64,000 nucleotides of DNA from assembly GCF_900113765.1 (NCBI RefSeq), contig NZ_FOQO01000004.1, positions 186,001 through 250,000 of the forward strand, written 5' to 3'. Below, one piece after another: positions 44,323-55,500 of the stretch (within the stretch, counting starts at the first letter, position 1; the number at the start of each line of letters is the position of its first letter). The notes beneath the pieces were generated by a model that saw only the letters and a list, made by a program, of their open reading frames with translations, ran no database searches and was not told where the DNA came from. The stretch is from Parapedobacter indicus (lineage in GTDB: Bacteria; Bacteroidota; Bacteroidia; Sphingobacteriales; Sphingobacteriaceae). The translations under genes and the position numbers were made by a program.

Positions 44323-46479
44323 CTACTGGTTGAATTTCCCGCGATCCTCTTCAAGATATCGTTGAAAAATTGACACCATTTTTGAATCATCTAGCCTATC
44401 GGTATTCGATGCATTTGACAATTCATCAGCATAGGGATGATTGCCATATGACGATTCCAAATTTCGGTTTAGAACATCAAGATCTACTACCGACTTTAAT
44501 ACTGCATAGCCGTTTACTCTTAGGTTTGACTTATATGAAACACTTTCACCGCTAGAACTATGCGAAGTTGTTGTACTTACAAATACTTTAAGCAGATTCA
44601 AAGCAAAATCTGGATTATCAAAATTACCCAGATGATCATCCAAGAAGGCTTTTAAATATTTTGCTTGCGTCCCATTTGCCCACCAATCCAAAATCCACCA
44701 CAAATGATGATTCTGAACCAAGGCAAAGAAGTTTTCATCCGTCACCTGCTTTCGGAACATCCGAACCATCATTTCCTCAAGCCCGCTTTTGTGTTCCTTA
44801 TCTAATTTTATCGGCTTCTCGAAATTACGTTTTTCATTTGTATTTAATGCATTACGATAAATCTCCAATGCATAGTCTAAAGAATTGGCATTAAGTATTA
44901 AATTCCTTATCAGCTTGCACTGATTCTCAACAACATTACCAACCAATTTTATTATAAGATTAGCTGATTGACTGTAAGTTGTAGCAAAATTTAAGTCTTG
45001 CTCAATTGGAAAGTTGTGGCCAATTTCCGATAAAGCTAGAGCAAGCTTCCTGGCCTGATCTTCGCTAAGGCCATCCACGTACATCCGCATTTTTAGTAGG
45101 ACATTAAATGGTTCATACTGTTCAACCATATTTTGAAGCTCTTCTACTATGTTATTGACAGATGTCGTCTCAATTGTCTCTAGGAACCTGCTGAAATATC
45201 CATCAGCGATCTCCCCTTTTTGAACGGTATATGAGAAGTATCGATCAAAGTATCGCGGAGAACAGATCCGCCTCTGTTTCATCAATTCCTCTCGTGTTTC
45301 TTCAAAGTAATTTCTACCGTCATAAATATCACTAAGCTGCGGAAATAGCGATTTCAATAACTCAAAGATTACACGCTTTTTCTGACGTGGATAGGACTCC
45401 AAATGCTCATTGATATCTTCTTTAGCAGAATCACTATTTTGTTTGGGCCAGTTAAGACTATTCTTACTATTCAAAAAAACCTGTGGGTTAGCCCTAACAA
45501 AAGAGTGTAATTGTGGATAGAATACTTTCAGTCCTTCAACAACAATTAAGTCTCTCAGATTCACTTCACCCATCAATAAGGGTATTGAAAATGAAAGTGT
45601 GTTTGCGTATCGGATTGCTATCCGCGGATTATCCATAAAAGGGAGGAAGGCTGTATTAAAAATTTCACTAAAATCTTGGAGACTTTGCTCCCAATCTGAA
45701 ACGTGAGCTGCTTTCAACGCATCACTAATCAACATAAAAGAGTATTCTGACAATTGCTTCTTAGTGGCATTTGGCAACCGTAATGGGACCTGAATAATCT
45801 TCTCCAAAAAATTATATCCTGCAGCTTCTGCGTCTCCTCCATATTTAGGAGAAAGGGCTGCTGCAACCATTTCATCGTCAAACGAAAGTATGTATGATGT
45901 ATGCGGAAAGTCTCCCACCAATTTTACCAATTTAAAAACATACTGGATTTCATGAATATCCAAACGATCAATATCATCCACAAACACTACAATGCGTTTG
46001 CCGGAATTACGAATGGCTGTATCTACCCTGCCTTTTAACTTGTCAATAGACACAGTGCTCAACTTAGAACCAACCTTACCTAGCCACTTAAATTTGCTTC
46101 CAACTTTGGGTATGTATTCTGCGAAATCCCCTATTGCGTCGCCATAGGTTGCCAACATCGCTGCAATTTTTTCCTTGCCACTTTTAATATCCGCATCGAT
46201 TGCTTGAGCCATGGTTGAGAAAAATGAACGTAGAAGTTGTTGTTCATCGGTATATAACCAAGGGTTGAAGTTGACAATGACTACATCTTCAGCAAGCTCC
46301 TTTTGGATAAAATTTAGCGTTGTTGTCTTTCCCTCGCCCCATTTACCATAAAGACCAATTATTAGGGACTTTTCCTGATCCTCATTAATGGCAATGGATG
46401 CCACGCGCTTAGCGAATTCGTAGCGTTGGAAACTATCTTCGGATTGAAGAGAGGCTGGTTTGTCTGTATGAATGCTCAT
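44323..46479 (-). CDS. KAP-family P-loop NTPase
   Basis: A 718-residue NTPase of the KAP group. Walker A is GLYGKWGEGKTT (42-53), followed by VIVNFNPWLY, and Walker B is IVVFVDDIDRLD (near 170). The family's membrane hairpin between these motifs is not obvious; a polar segment rich in Gly/Lys stands there instead, so the protein may be soluble. The C-terminal half is helical with no known domain. It is the last gene of the OLD-OLD-UvrD block, starting 2 bp after the helicase gene. KAP ATPases occur in phage-exclusion loci (PifA is one), so a defence role fits but is not shown. Confidence 0.9.
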   Translation of the reverse strand: MSIHTDKPASLQSEDSFQRYEFAKRVASIAINEDQEKSLIIGLYGKWGEGKTTTLNFIQKELAEDVVIVNFNPWLYTDEQQLLRSFFSTMAQAIDADIKSGKEKIAAMLATYGDAIGDFAEYIPKVGSKFKWLGKVGSKLSTVSIDKLKGRVDTAIRNSGKRIVVFVDDIDRLDIHEIQYVFKLVKLVGDFPHTSYILSFDDEMVAAALSPKYGGDAEAAGYNFLEKIIQVPLRLPNATKKQLSEYSFMLISDALKAAHVSDWEQSLQDFSEIFNTAFLPFMDNPRIAIRYANTLSFSIPLLMGEVNLRDLIVVEGLKVFYPQLHSFVRANPQVFLNSKNSLNWPKQNSDSAKEDINEHLESYPRQKKRVIFELLKSLFPQLSDIYDGRNYFEETREELMKQRRICSPRYFDRYFSYTVQKGEIADGYFSRFLETIETTSVNNIVEELQNMVEQYEPFNVLLKMRMYVDGLSEDQARKLALALSEIGHNFPIEQDLNFATTYSQSANLIIKLVGNVVENQCKLIRNLILNANSLDYALEIYRNALNTNEKRNFEKPIKLDKEHKSGLEEMMVRMFRKQVTDENFFALVQNHHLWWILDWWANGTQAKYLKAFLDDHLGNFDNPDFALNLLKVFVSTTTSHSSSGESVSYKSNLRVNGYAVLKSVVDLDVLNRNLESSYGNHPYADELSNASNTDRLDDSKMVSIFQRYLEEDRGKFNQ

Positions 46480-46481
46480 AG

Positions 46482-48335
46482 TCAGGGCCTTCTTTCTATT
46501 ATGTTGACAACCCCTGATTTTTCAAGCTCTTGAAAGAGAATTTCAATATTATTTATGCTTTGATTTCTCATTCTTCCATATTTATCTTCTCTTTGCTTAC
46601 TAAATGTAAAAACTACTCTTTCCTTGGCTCTTGATAGTGCTACAAAAAATGCACATTTATCTTCGTCTTCCTGCTGTTGAAAAGTCCAGAAAGCGCCATC
46701 TTCCAATCCAATGAATATAACTGTATGATATTCGAGTCCTTTGCTTTTATGAATGGTCATTACCGGGATTGTGTCTTTACCGATAAGCATATCCAAAGCA
46801 GAAATTATATCTTTTGAAGTAGTATAGTTATTGATTAATTCATTCTCAACTTCCTTTATATATAAATCCAGTACTGCCGAATTTTTATAGCCTGAAAAAC
46901 TAGCTTTTATACGGTCTTTACCAGCGAAAGCAATTATTTCAGTGATGACTGCTTTAATTCCATCTTTGGTCAATGGCGATGCTGAATAGTCTTTTCTGAT
47001 TTTTTTGATGAACCGTGATAAAACGCTTTCCAGTTTCAGTAATTGATGGTCTTCTAATTCTGTGTGAAGATTACTCAGAAAACCAAAAGCGATTTGTCTT
47101 GCAGCACTATTTTTTAGGTCGAAGATTGCATACATGGTGTTGATAATAAAAACACAAACCTCCTGGGTGAGCATGTCCTGGAATTTGCTTTCATCACGGG
47201 CTTTTATTCCATTCTGATTGAAATAATCAATCAAACTTCCGGCATACGTTGACAGTTGCTGCTTTACAAGAATGCAAATGTCTTTCGGATTTAAGCCATC
47301 GACCGTTACCCAATTATGCACGTCTTGAAATAGTGTCTGCATTTCGTCTTTAGGATTTTCAAATATCCATACTGAACATTCGCCCTGGTCAGGATGCCAT
47401 TTATGCGAGGGGGTTGCAAAGTCCGTTTTGGCAAGTAAATGTTCTGTGAGATGATTCAATAAGGCTACTAATCGCGGTGCACAACGGAAGTTCATTGTAA
47501 GTGGAACCCTTGTTGCCCCGGTATCCGATATAAAATCTTCAAATATGGTGTTTTGTGCTCCGGCCCATAACATGATTCGCTGTTTATCATCTCCAACAGC
47601 AGTATAGAAACTATCACTACCCAGAAAGCAGCTTTTAAAAAGATCATATTGAATTCCTGTTGTGTCCTGAAATTCATCCAAGAAAACATATTGATATGTC
47701 TGTTGCAGATATTGTTTGATTTTGGGGTTGGTATTAATAATCAATTCAGCCAATCTCATAATCATTTTAAAGGACAACTTTGAGGGATCAGCACTCAACA
47801 TTTTTGTCCACACCTCATTTCGGATACTTTCGCCGGGACTAGTGTTGTTATGCGGTAATTGGGTACAATGCAATGTCAGTATTATATCCCTATTAGTCGT
47901 ATTTATATAGTCTGTATCTTCTAAGCGATAATAATCGAGTATAGTTTGATCGCGTAACACTACATCATATTCACTGCTAATTTTATATTCATTGAGTAAA
48001 GCTTGCTTGAACCTGTCTAGTATCTGCTTGGCAAATGAATCAAAAGTCAAAGAATCAAATCTTCTGGAAAGCTCATCACCACAACGCAGACGAACTCGTT
48101 CTTTCAAATTATACGCCGCATCCCGTTTGAAGCTAATCGCTAAAATCTTATAAGGAAAAGGGCAAGTATTGGTTTGTAAGAGATAACAAGCCTTTTGAGC
48201 TAACAGTTCCGTTTTGCCGGCTCCAGGGCCCGCCACCACTAAATTGTTTTCTGAACCTTTCGCAATTTCAAGTGCGCTTGGTTCAAGTTGCATATCGTCT
48301 GCCGGTTGCCATATTCCGGGTTCAATTCTCCTCAT
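46482..48335 (-). CDS. UvrD/Rep-like SF1 helicase (GajB-like)
   Basis: A 617-residue superfamily-1A helicase. Motif I AGPGAGKTELL (near 35), the Q-like LTFDSFAKQIL, motif II FLDEFQDT (218-225), motif III GDDKQRIMLWAGA, motif IV LTMNFR, motif V TIHKSKGLEYHTVIFIGLED and motif VI FVALSRAKERVV are all present. At this size, and directly after an OLD-type nuclease gene, it matches GajB of the Gabija defence system more than housekeeping UvrD (about 720 residues or more). Spacing is 4 bp to the nuclease gene and 2 bp to the KAP gene. Confidence 0.88.
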   Translation of the reverse strand: MRRIEPGIWQPADDMQLEPSALEIAKGSENNLVVAGPGAGKTELLAQKACYLLQTNTCPFPYKILAISFKRDAAYNLKERVRLRCGDELSRRFDSLTFDSFAKQILDRFKQALLNEYKISSEYDVVLRDQTILDYYRLEDTDYINTTNRDIILTLHCTQLPHNNTSPGESIRNEVWTKMLSADPSKLSFKMIMRLAELIINTNPKIKQYLQQTYQYVFLDEFQDTTGIQYDLFKSCFLGSDSFYTAVGDDKQRIMLWAGAQNTIFEDFISDTGATRVPLTMNFRCAPRLVALLNHLTEHLLAKTDFATPSHKWHPDQGECSVWIFENPKDEMQTLFQDVHNWVTVDGLNPKDICILVKQQLSTYAGSLIDYFNQNGIKARDESKFQDMLTQEVCVFIINTMYAIFDLKNSAARQIAFGFLSNLHTELEDHQLLKLESVLSRFIKKIRKDYSASPLTKDGIKAVITEIIAFAGKDRIKASFSGYKNSAVLDLYIKEVENELINNYTTSKDIISALDMLIGKDTIPVMTIHKSKGLEYHTVIFIGLEDGAFWTFQQQEDEDKCAFFVALSRAKERVVFTFSKQREDKYGRMRNQSINNIEILFQELEKSGVVNIIERRP

Positions 48336-48339
48336 CTTC

Positions 48340-50331
48340 CTAATTGGTTTCTAAGATGGAAGATATCCGGTCAAAGATTTCTTTAAACACGGAGGGTAAG
48401 TTACTCTTTATCTCTTCATCACTCATTAAGGACAGCACCTGAATATGCGTGGTAGGTTTTCCCCTCCCTAAAAAGTGGTAGTTGTACCAAATCATCAATT
48501 CCTTTTCTTCATCAGAATATGTTTCACCTATTGCTTTCTCTGATTTAAGTGTGGCTTGTACAGCACTGTTTACCTTTTCTTCAAATTCTTCCGGTTCTGC
48601 ATCTTTATCTGGTATTCTTGGTCCACCTCCTTTAGGAATGGCTTTTTTATAAAATTCAGGGTAATGAATAAGCATCAAAAAATCCAAATCAAGAGGAAAA
48701 GAGTAAAATATGTTATGTTCTTTCAGGTAGTCAATCCATCCTCCTAACGTATCATCATCTTTATTTACTCCCCAAGTATGCATTTTTTCAAATTCTTCAT
48801 CACTTAGCACAGAATCGCCCGACGTCATCAACACCTCATTTTTCTCTAATCCAATCTGAATAAGCTTTTGCAGCGCATACTTCACTCGTCCCCATCCACC
48901 ACCTTCTCTTTCTATATCCAAATCAAGCAGGGTGATATACGGTATATGTAGTGCTTCCAGTAGCTTCCAAATGTGATTTACAAACCGATGCCCCAATGGA
49001 GCGAAAGTGATTATATTATCATCAAAGTCAACTTTCATTACATCCATCAATCTATTGAATATGACTTCCTCACTGTCACCTTCTCCAATAACTACCAATC
49101 TGGCAAAGTAGATTTCGGGATAATTGCGTACAGCTTCCTTTACATATTTATACGCTTCATCTGCTTTGTCAGGAAGAAATATTGGATTCACTTCCGTTTC
49201 ATAATCTTCTGTGATTCTGAAATGAAGGATATATTCAGGATCTAATCGTTTTATTATAGCTGGTGTATGGGAAGATAATAAGACCTGTGAGTTTTCCTTT
49301 TCTGCAATTGTTTTAAGAATTTTGATAACCCTGCCTAACAACTGCGGCGCAATATGATTTTCTGGTTCTTCAATTGCTAATATCGTAAGCAGCGGCCTGG
49401 TAACTCCTATAGTTTCATCTTCTTCCTCTGCCATCTTTTCCTCTATATCCAAAAGGGAACATACCAAAGTCATATAAAATAAGGAACGGTACCCTTCGCC
49501 TAATTCGTCGATACCAAACGGCTTATGGGTTCCGGTGGGACTGAACGATATTTCCAGCTTTTTGAGAATAGCATCAAAATCACTTCCTCCAAAGCTAAAA
49601 TTTGTATCTCTATAGCGTTCATCCTTATGGAATTTCTGCCAGAATTCAGTGATGGAAGTTTGGACAGTACCAAATTCAGATAAATCCTTAAATGCATCGT
49701 TGATTTCGCCAATTTTTTTAACGAACGTTTCTTTAAGGTCATCACCCCACTTTATCTTTCTTAATACCCTGTACAGAATGCTGCCAGAAGCATATCTTAA
49801 TTGTTCCGCAGGTCTTCTTATAGCGGGAACATACAATACCTGGATAAGGGTTCTGAAATGGTTAGGAAAAGGTTGCTTATTATCCTCCTGATCAGGTTCA
49901 TATTCAGGAGTCTTAATAAAATAGGTTTTGACCTCTATTTCCCCTTGAGGAATTAAATCTGATTTTTTCCATGTTGCTTCTAATCTTATACGAATGTAAA
50001 GATCCCCAAGCAATTCATCTACTACCATGTTCGAGAAGAAGTGTGGTACCGCTTCTTGTTCATCTTCTGAAAAATCGATTCTTACTTCGATAGAAAGCGC
50101 TCTTTCTGTTATTTCGTCGGAATTTTCATCTTTCCCTATATGAAAATCTTGCCGATAGATTTCCCGCTCCGACAGGGATGAACCAAATAACTTTTTTAGG
50201 GCTTCGAGTGCTGAAGTCTTACCGGCACTATTCAAACCTATAAATGCTGCAAGTTTGTCCTGCAAAGGGATGATTACTTCCTTAGGCCCAAAGGATTTAT
50301 AGCCTTTTATTTTTAATGTAGATATCCTCAT
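48340..50331 (-). CDS. OLD-family ATP-dependent nuclease (GajA-like)
   Basis: A 663-residue protein with an N-terminal ABC-type ATPase (Walker A GLNSAGKTSALEAL at 32-45; signature region DELGEGYRSLFYMTLV; Walker B LLTILAIEEPENHIAP; switch His in VLLSSHTPAII) and a C-terminal TOPRIM nuclease (LVVIGEGDSEEVIF, with LLDLDIE following). This is the GajA/class-2 OLD layout. Together with the UvrD-like gene 4 bp downstream it forms a Gabija-like pair: GajA nicks specific DNA and is held off by nucleotides, GajB is thought to activate it. Sequence specificity is unknown. Confidence 0.88.
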   Translation of the reverse strand: MRISTLKIKGYKSFGPKEVIIPLQDKLAAFIGLNSAGKTSALEALKKLFGSSLSEREIYRQDFHIGKDENSDEITERALSIEVRIDFSEDEQEAVPHFFSNMVVDELLGDLYIRIRLEATWKKSDLIPQGEIEVKTYFIKTPEYEPDQEDNKQPFPNHFRTLIQVLYVPAIRRPAEQLRYASGSILYRVLRKIKWGDDLKETFVKKIGEINDAFKDLSEFGTVQTSITEFWQKFHKDERYRDTNFSFGGSDFDAILKKLEISFSPTGTHKPFGIDELGEGYRSLFYMTLVCSLLDIEEKMAEEEDETIGVTRPLLTILAIEEPENHIAPQLLGRVIKILKTIAEKENSQVLLSSHTPAIIKRLDPEYILHFRITEDYETEVNPIFLPDKADEAYKYVKEAVRNYPEIYFARLVVIGEGDSEEVIFNRLMDVMKVDFDDNIITFAPLGHRFVNHIWKLLEALHIPYITLLDLDIEREGGGWGRVKYALQKLIQIGLEKNEVLMTSGDSVLSDEEFEKMHTWGVNKDDDTLGGWIDYLKEHNIFYSFPLDLDFLMLIHYPEFYKKAIPKGGGPRIPDKDAEPEEFEEKVNSAVQATLKSEKAIGETYSDEEKELMIWYNYHFLGRGKPTTHIQVLSLMSDEEIKSNLPSVFKEIFDRISSILETN

Positions 50332-50342
50332 ACCTTCGGAAT

Positions 50343-52511
50343 TTATTCAAATATTCTTTTAAATATCACTTCTAACTCACAGTGTTCCTGATCTTCAAGT
50401 GTGATATTGGGCAAATGCGGTCTACAATCTTCGTAACCTTTTAGGATTTTAATAGCATTAAGTGCTTTTGTTGGCTTATCGTCGCCTGTAACACCATCAG
50501 GATAGTAGCTCTCTATGGCTCCATGAGATAGTATAAAAATATCTTGATTTCTTAGTTCTGCTAATAAAGACGATTTCTCTGGAATTTCTATAGCCTTATC
50601 TGTAAATACCCTTCGTCTCAGATTATTTTCCTCTTCTATAAATAGGAAATCGATTTCCAATGTTTCTTCTTCAGTTAATGCGTTTCCAGCTTTTACTTTA
50701 AGCCCAAGTTCTTTCAGCTTATTGTATCGTTCCTTCCACGTATATCTTCTTACTAACTCTTTTATTTTGGTAGCTGGTAGATCTACCTGACCTCCCTGCT
50801 CATGAGCTATCTTATCAAGAGTGCCTAACAGTTGTTCTCTTTGCTTTTTAATTTCATCCGAGACAACAAATTTTTCAAAACCATCAATCAAGGCATCCGA
50901 ATCAACTATACAAAAGCACTTTATCTGAAAAAAGCTGTAGAAGTCAATAAACCTTTTAATATTTGATTTTCCATTTATTGATATGATAGGGATGTTTTTC
51001 GCGTCAAAGTTCCATTCTGAGTTTAAGAGTTTTGCTACTTCCTTCATATAGATCACATCCGAATCACCTTCTACTAATAGCACCTTATTGGCGAAAAAAG
51101 CGGCAGTATTGTTTTCATAACAAATTATTTGAAAAGCATCTTTTGCACCAATCTCTTTTAAAAGATTTACTGTCAGAAATTTGCCATATGGTTTTCCCTG
51201 GACTGGATACTCCTTAATAACCTTAACAAAGGTCCCCGTAGAATGGGGGGAAAAGAACATCGGCGAATGCGTGGTAACAAAAACCTGATTATTGGCTTCA
51301 GTCAATTTCTCCAGCGCTTCAAACAATATCTTCTGTGCACTTGGATGTAGGTATAATTCGGGTTCTTCAAACAAGAAAATATAAGGTTGCTCGCTCGCTT
51401 CTACAGGTGCTACTTCTGCCATCGACCCTTCCACCGCACCAGCCAGCTTAGTTTCTGCTGCTTCTCTTTTTTGCTCTTTGTACTGCTCGACATAGGTTCT
51501 CAGCAAAGCAAAAGTTACAGCCCGCTTAATACCATCGCCTTTAGTCTCAATAATATCCCTTACGCCGTCATCAATTAGGATTCGGGCATTGGTAAATACT
51601 TGTTTTAATTCAGGTTTCGGTATTTCTATTTCAATCTTTGATTTGGGGAAATTTTCTGACAGGAACGAACCAATCTGCCTTTCTATATCCTGTAACTTTT
51701 CAATCCTGTTGTCGGTGATCAGCTCCGCTTCCCTAACGACATTAAGCAGTTTATGCAATTCATTAAATGAATCTGTGATTTTGTCAAAATGCTCTGAGTT
51801 TTCCAGAAACCTCATTAGGATGCTTAGAAGCTTTCCAAATGTTGCAGATTCTTTAGATTTGACATCATCCTTTAAATCTTTCACCGCAGCAATATAAATT
51901 GGTTCTGGAAGTAAACTTTTTATACTATTGTCAATACCGGTAGGAAGAGGAGAAAGTTTTAATTCTAAATTCTCAGACTGCATGTTAGAAATTATTTCTT
52001 CCAGCTTTTCATAAACGTCTTTCTGCGTTTTAACATTGGATAGTTTATCCCCAAATTCCGGGAATAGTGAAATAATACTTTCTGATATTTCCTTACCCTT
52101 TTTACCTTTTAATATTCCTCCCACAACATCTTTCTCAAACCTAGGGTCTTTTGGAGCCCAACGGCTGCAACGAAGTTCGGATTTGCCATCTGTACTGGTG
52201 CTGTAAAGACGTGTTAATATAAGTTTATCCCCTTCAAGTATTTCCTTGATCCTTGCTCGATGGTCCGGTGATAGCCTATTTATGTCTTTCTCATCGATAC
52301 CTGAGAAAGTTAGTTCTATTTCAATAGACTCCTCTTCATCATAAAAATCGGACTTGCTTAAACTTGTCCCAGAAAAGAATAAGCTCGTAGCCAATAATAT
52401 TGTCGACTTGCCAGCATTATTTTCTCCTATAATACATGTAAATGGAGAAGTTTCAAGTTGATCAGATTTAACACCCCTATAGTTCTTTATTTTTATACTT
52501 GATATATACAT
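50343..52511 (-). CDS. Second OLD-family ATP-dependent nuclease
   Basis: A 722-residue OLD protein, diverged from its neighbour. Walker A GENNAGKSTILL (29-40), Walker B YIFLFEEPELYLHPSA, switch region VFVTTHSPMFFS, then a TOPRIM domain (KVLLVEGDSDVIYM, CIVDSDALIDGFEK). A ~100-residue insertion between TOPRIM elements and a distinct C-terminus set it apart. It is the first gene of the low-GC block, 28 bp after sbcC and 11 bp before the other OLD gene. Two OLD nucleases in one operon with one helicase is not standard Gabija. Confidence 0.88.
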   Translation of the reverse strand: MYISSIKIKNYRGVKSDQLETSPFTCIIGENNAGKSTILLATSLFFSGTSLSKSDFYDEEESIEIELTFSGIDEKDINRLSPDHRARIKEILEGDKLILTRLYSTSTDGKSELRCSRWAPKDPRFEKDVVGGILKGKKGKEISESIISLFPEFGDKLSNVKTQKDVYEKLEEIISNMQSENLELKLSPLPTGIDNSIKSLLPEPIYIAAVKDLKDDVKSKESATFGKLLSILMRFLENSEHFDKITDSFNELHKLLNVVREAELITDNRIEKLQDIERQIGSFLSENFPKSKIEIEIPKPELKQVFTNARILIDDGVRDIIETKGDGIKRAVTFALLRTYVEQYKEQKREAAETKLAGAVEGSMAEVAPVEASEQPYIFLFEEPELYLHPSAQKILFEALEKLTEANNQVFVTTHSPMFFSPHSTGTFVKVIKEYPVQGKPYGKFLTVNLLKEIGAKDAFQIICYENNTAAFFANKVLLVEGDSDVIYMKEVAKLLNSEWNFDAKNIPIISINGKSNIKRFIDFYSFFQIKCFCIVDSDALIDGFEKFVVSDEIKKQREQLLGTLDKIAHEQGGQVDLPATKIKELVRRYTWKERYNKLKELGLKVKAGNALTEEETLEIDFLFIEEENNLRRRVFTDKAIEIPEKSSLLAELRNQDIFILSHGAIESYYPDGVTGDDKPTKALNAIKILKGYEDCRPHLPNITLEDQEHCELEVIFKRIFE

Positions 52512-52539
52512 GATATCTATAAGTTTTTCCTAATGTAAT

Positions 52540-55500
52540 TTATAAACCTACAACCTCCGCCCTACTCCTCCCACTCTGCCCCTTATCCACCTTAATCTGC
52601 ACCGGTATCCGCTCGGTCATTTCCTGCACATGAGAAATCACACCCACCTTACGTCCTTGATTATGCAACCGCTCCAGCGCATCCATTGCGATGTTGAGCG
52701 TATTCGGATCTAACGATCCGAAACCTTCGTCGATAAAAAGGGACTCGACATTCATCCGACTAGCAGACAAGGAGGCCAATCCTAAAGCCAAGGCCAACGA
52801 TACGAGGAAGGATTCCCCGCCGGAAAGCGAATACACGGTGCGAACTTCATCGCCCATGTCCTGATCCAGCACCTGCAAGCCCAGCGTATTCGGTATCCGT
52901 TGAAGGCGGTAGCGCTTGGACAGCACTTCCAAATGCACGTTGGCGTAGTTGAGCAATACATCCAGCGTGTACTCCTGCGCCACCTGCCGGAATTTCTTGC
53001 CATCGGCGGAGCCAATGATATCGTTGAGCTTGGACCAGTTATCCACCCCGAGTTGCTTGGCTTGTATGGTGGCAAGCAGATCACCCAATTGCCGTTTGTT
53101 GCTTTCATCTTGCTTCAACCGGAAGCCGATTTCGTTGTGATCCCGCTGGGATTCTAACTTGCTGGCTTGCTGCTCTTGTAGCCGTTGTTGCAGCGTATCC
53201 AAGGGTTCGTCAGAGGGTCGCTGTTGCTCATGTTGGGTAAGTTGCCGGGTACGCTCATCCAATACAGATGTGGCTTGGGTAACGGCGCGCTCGATGGCTG
53301 AAAGCGCCTCCCGCTCTTCGGCGATCCATTCCGCCGGATGGGTAAGCAATTTTTGCAGCGTTGCCTGATCCAGTCTGCTTTGCTGTTTGGCACTGTAATC
53401 GGTGAGCCATTGTTCGATTTTGCCGGATAGCTCGGCGGCACGCTTTTCCAGCCGAGTGATTTCGTGCTGCGTTTCCTTGGCCGTTGCGTCCAGTTGGGCT
53501 TTTTCGATTTGCAAGCGCTCTTGCGATTGCTTCTTGGCATTTAGCTGCTCCTGCGCTTCGGTGATTCGCTGCTTCAACCGGGCTTCGATGGTTTCGACGG
53601 CTTCACCATTGAACAGGGATAGGCGGCTTGCCCTGAAGGTTTCGAGGATAGCCTGCTTATCGGCATAATCACGCTCGGCAAGCGTAACCTCCGCGGCAAG
53701 GTCTTGTTCTTCCTTTTGGATACCGGTGAGGGTGGCCTGTGATACTTTGAGGTTATTGCGGTCAGCATCCAACGCTTCTGTCGTTTTCTTCCACTCAGCA
53801 GCAAACTTGTTGACGCTTTGTAGAAAAGCTTCATGCTGGCTCTTCCAACTGGCAATCCACTGGTCGTCCGGAAAGTGTGGCTGTATAGCCGCCAATATTG
53901 CTTCCAGATTGGCATTGCCGGATGTGTGCTCTTCCTTGGCGTTGGTAAGGCGCTCCTTCAGCGTCTGCAGATGGTGGGCTAAGTCTTTTACGGCATCGGC
54001 CGATGCGGTATGTTCGGCTTGTAATCGCTGTAAGGTCTGCTGGAGCTGATCCAATGTATCTTGCGAATGTTGATGTTGGTCCAATTGCTTGCTAACTTGT
54101 CCTTGAGCCGCCGTTAGTTTTTGCGCATGATCGACCAGCCACGTGTCTTTATGTGCCGGTTCTATATCCGCGCATGCCTGACTGATAGCGTATTGTTCCC
54201 ATTGACGGGTATGTTCGTCTAGTTCACTTCGCTTTGCGGCAAACTCCCCGTCGAGCTGTTCGATGGTTTGCCGCAACAGGGGTACGGCTTGCGACAACTG
54301 GCCGTGACCGGCAACGTGCTCGCTGTAGGTATGCTCGATGGCATCGTGCGCTTTCCGCAGTTCATCCAGCACGTGGTTGAGCTTCGGATTTTCGTGAGCG
54401 TAGGGATGGGTTTCGCTACCGCATACGGGGCATGGCTGGCCATCCGTTAATTGGCTGCGCAGGGTTTCGACATCGGCCGAAGCAGCAACCATCGCTTTTT
54501 CGAGCATAGCAGCCGACGCTTTGCGCTGCTCCGTAATGGCTTGCAGTGCGATGTCGGTGTCTTGAAGTTGGATTTCTTTTGCCTTTAAGTCAAGTTTATG
54601 GTCTTCGATCTTTTGCTGTTGCTGCTGGGCATCTTGTTGCGCTCGGTAAAGTTGCCGCCAAAGGGCAGTGGCTGCGAAGAGTGCCTCCAATTGGGCAGCC
54701 AAGGCCTTGCTTTCTTCGCGGAGTTGGCTGACGGGAAGGGCAGTCAAGTCTTTACGTAGCATGATAACTTCTGCTTGGGCATCATTGAGCTGCTTGGCGA
54801 GGTTTTCTGAACGTTGGATGGCCTCCGCATGTTCAGTGGTTTTAGCTTGGATCTGTGCCTCGTATCGGGCGATATCGTTGGCCGCACGGTCAATGGTGTC
54901 CAATTGTTTGCGAGCCTCCGCTAACTTGGCGACAATGAGCGTGTGGTGCTCGGCGACAGGCTGGCGGTCTGCACGCTTGTCAATCCATTGGCGATGGGTT
55001 TCGATCTGTCGCTCCAGCGTATCGGCTTCCTGCTGCTTGTCAGCGAGCCGTTGCTTGCTCCCCGCCCATTTTGCTTGCCGGGCTTGTAACTGCTCTTGTG
55101 CCTTGGAGAGGTCGGCCTGCTGAGCATGTAGCTGGATATCCAGTTTGGCAGCTTCAGCCAATTGGGGCTTTGCCGTTTCCAGCGTGCTCGTTTGTGCTTC
55201 GAGGTGCTGGGTGGCTTCGGTTACTGCGGCTGTGGCATCGTTGACCTGTTGCGCCAGAAGCTGTTGCTGACTGCTGATTTCTCCGCTTGTTTGCTTTCTT
55301 TGGATGAGGCGTTCGGTCGCTTCTTGATACAAATCCACCGAAGTACGGACAGGCTGTACCTGTTCGACCTGCCTAAGGTACGTTTCGCGCTCGGCCGATT
55401 GAGCCTTTTCGGCAAGGCGTTCCGTTAAGGTGTGTTGGGCTTCGTTTACCTGAGCTTGATAATGGCTTAAATCGTCATGCCATTTGATTTCTTTGGCGGT

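Noticed and set aside
46482..50331. Plain Gabija system as full explanation
   Set aside because: The nuclease-helicase pair fits Gabija, but the tight spacing with a second OLD gene and a KAP gene is not part of it, so I keep the larger unit as the hypothesis.
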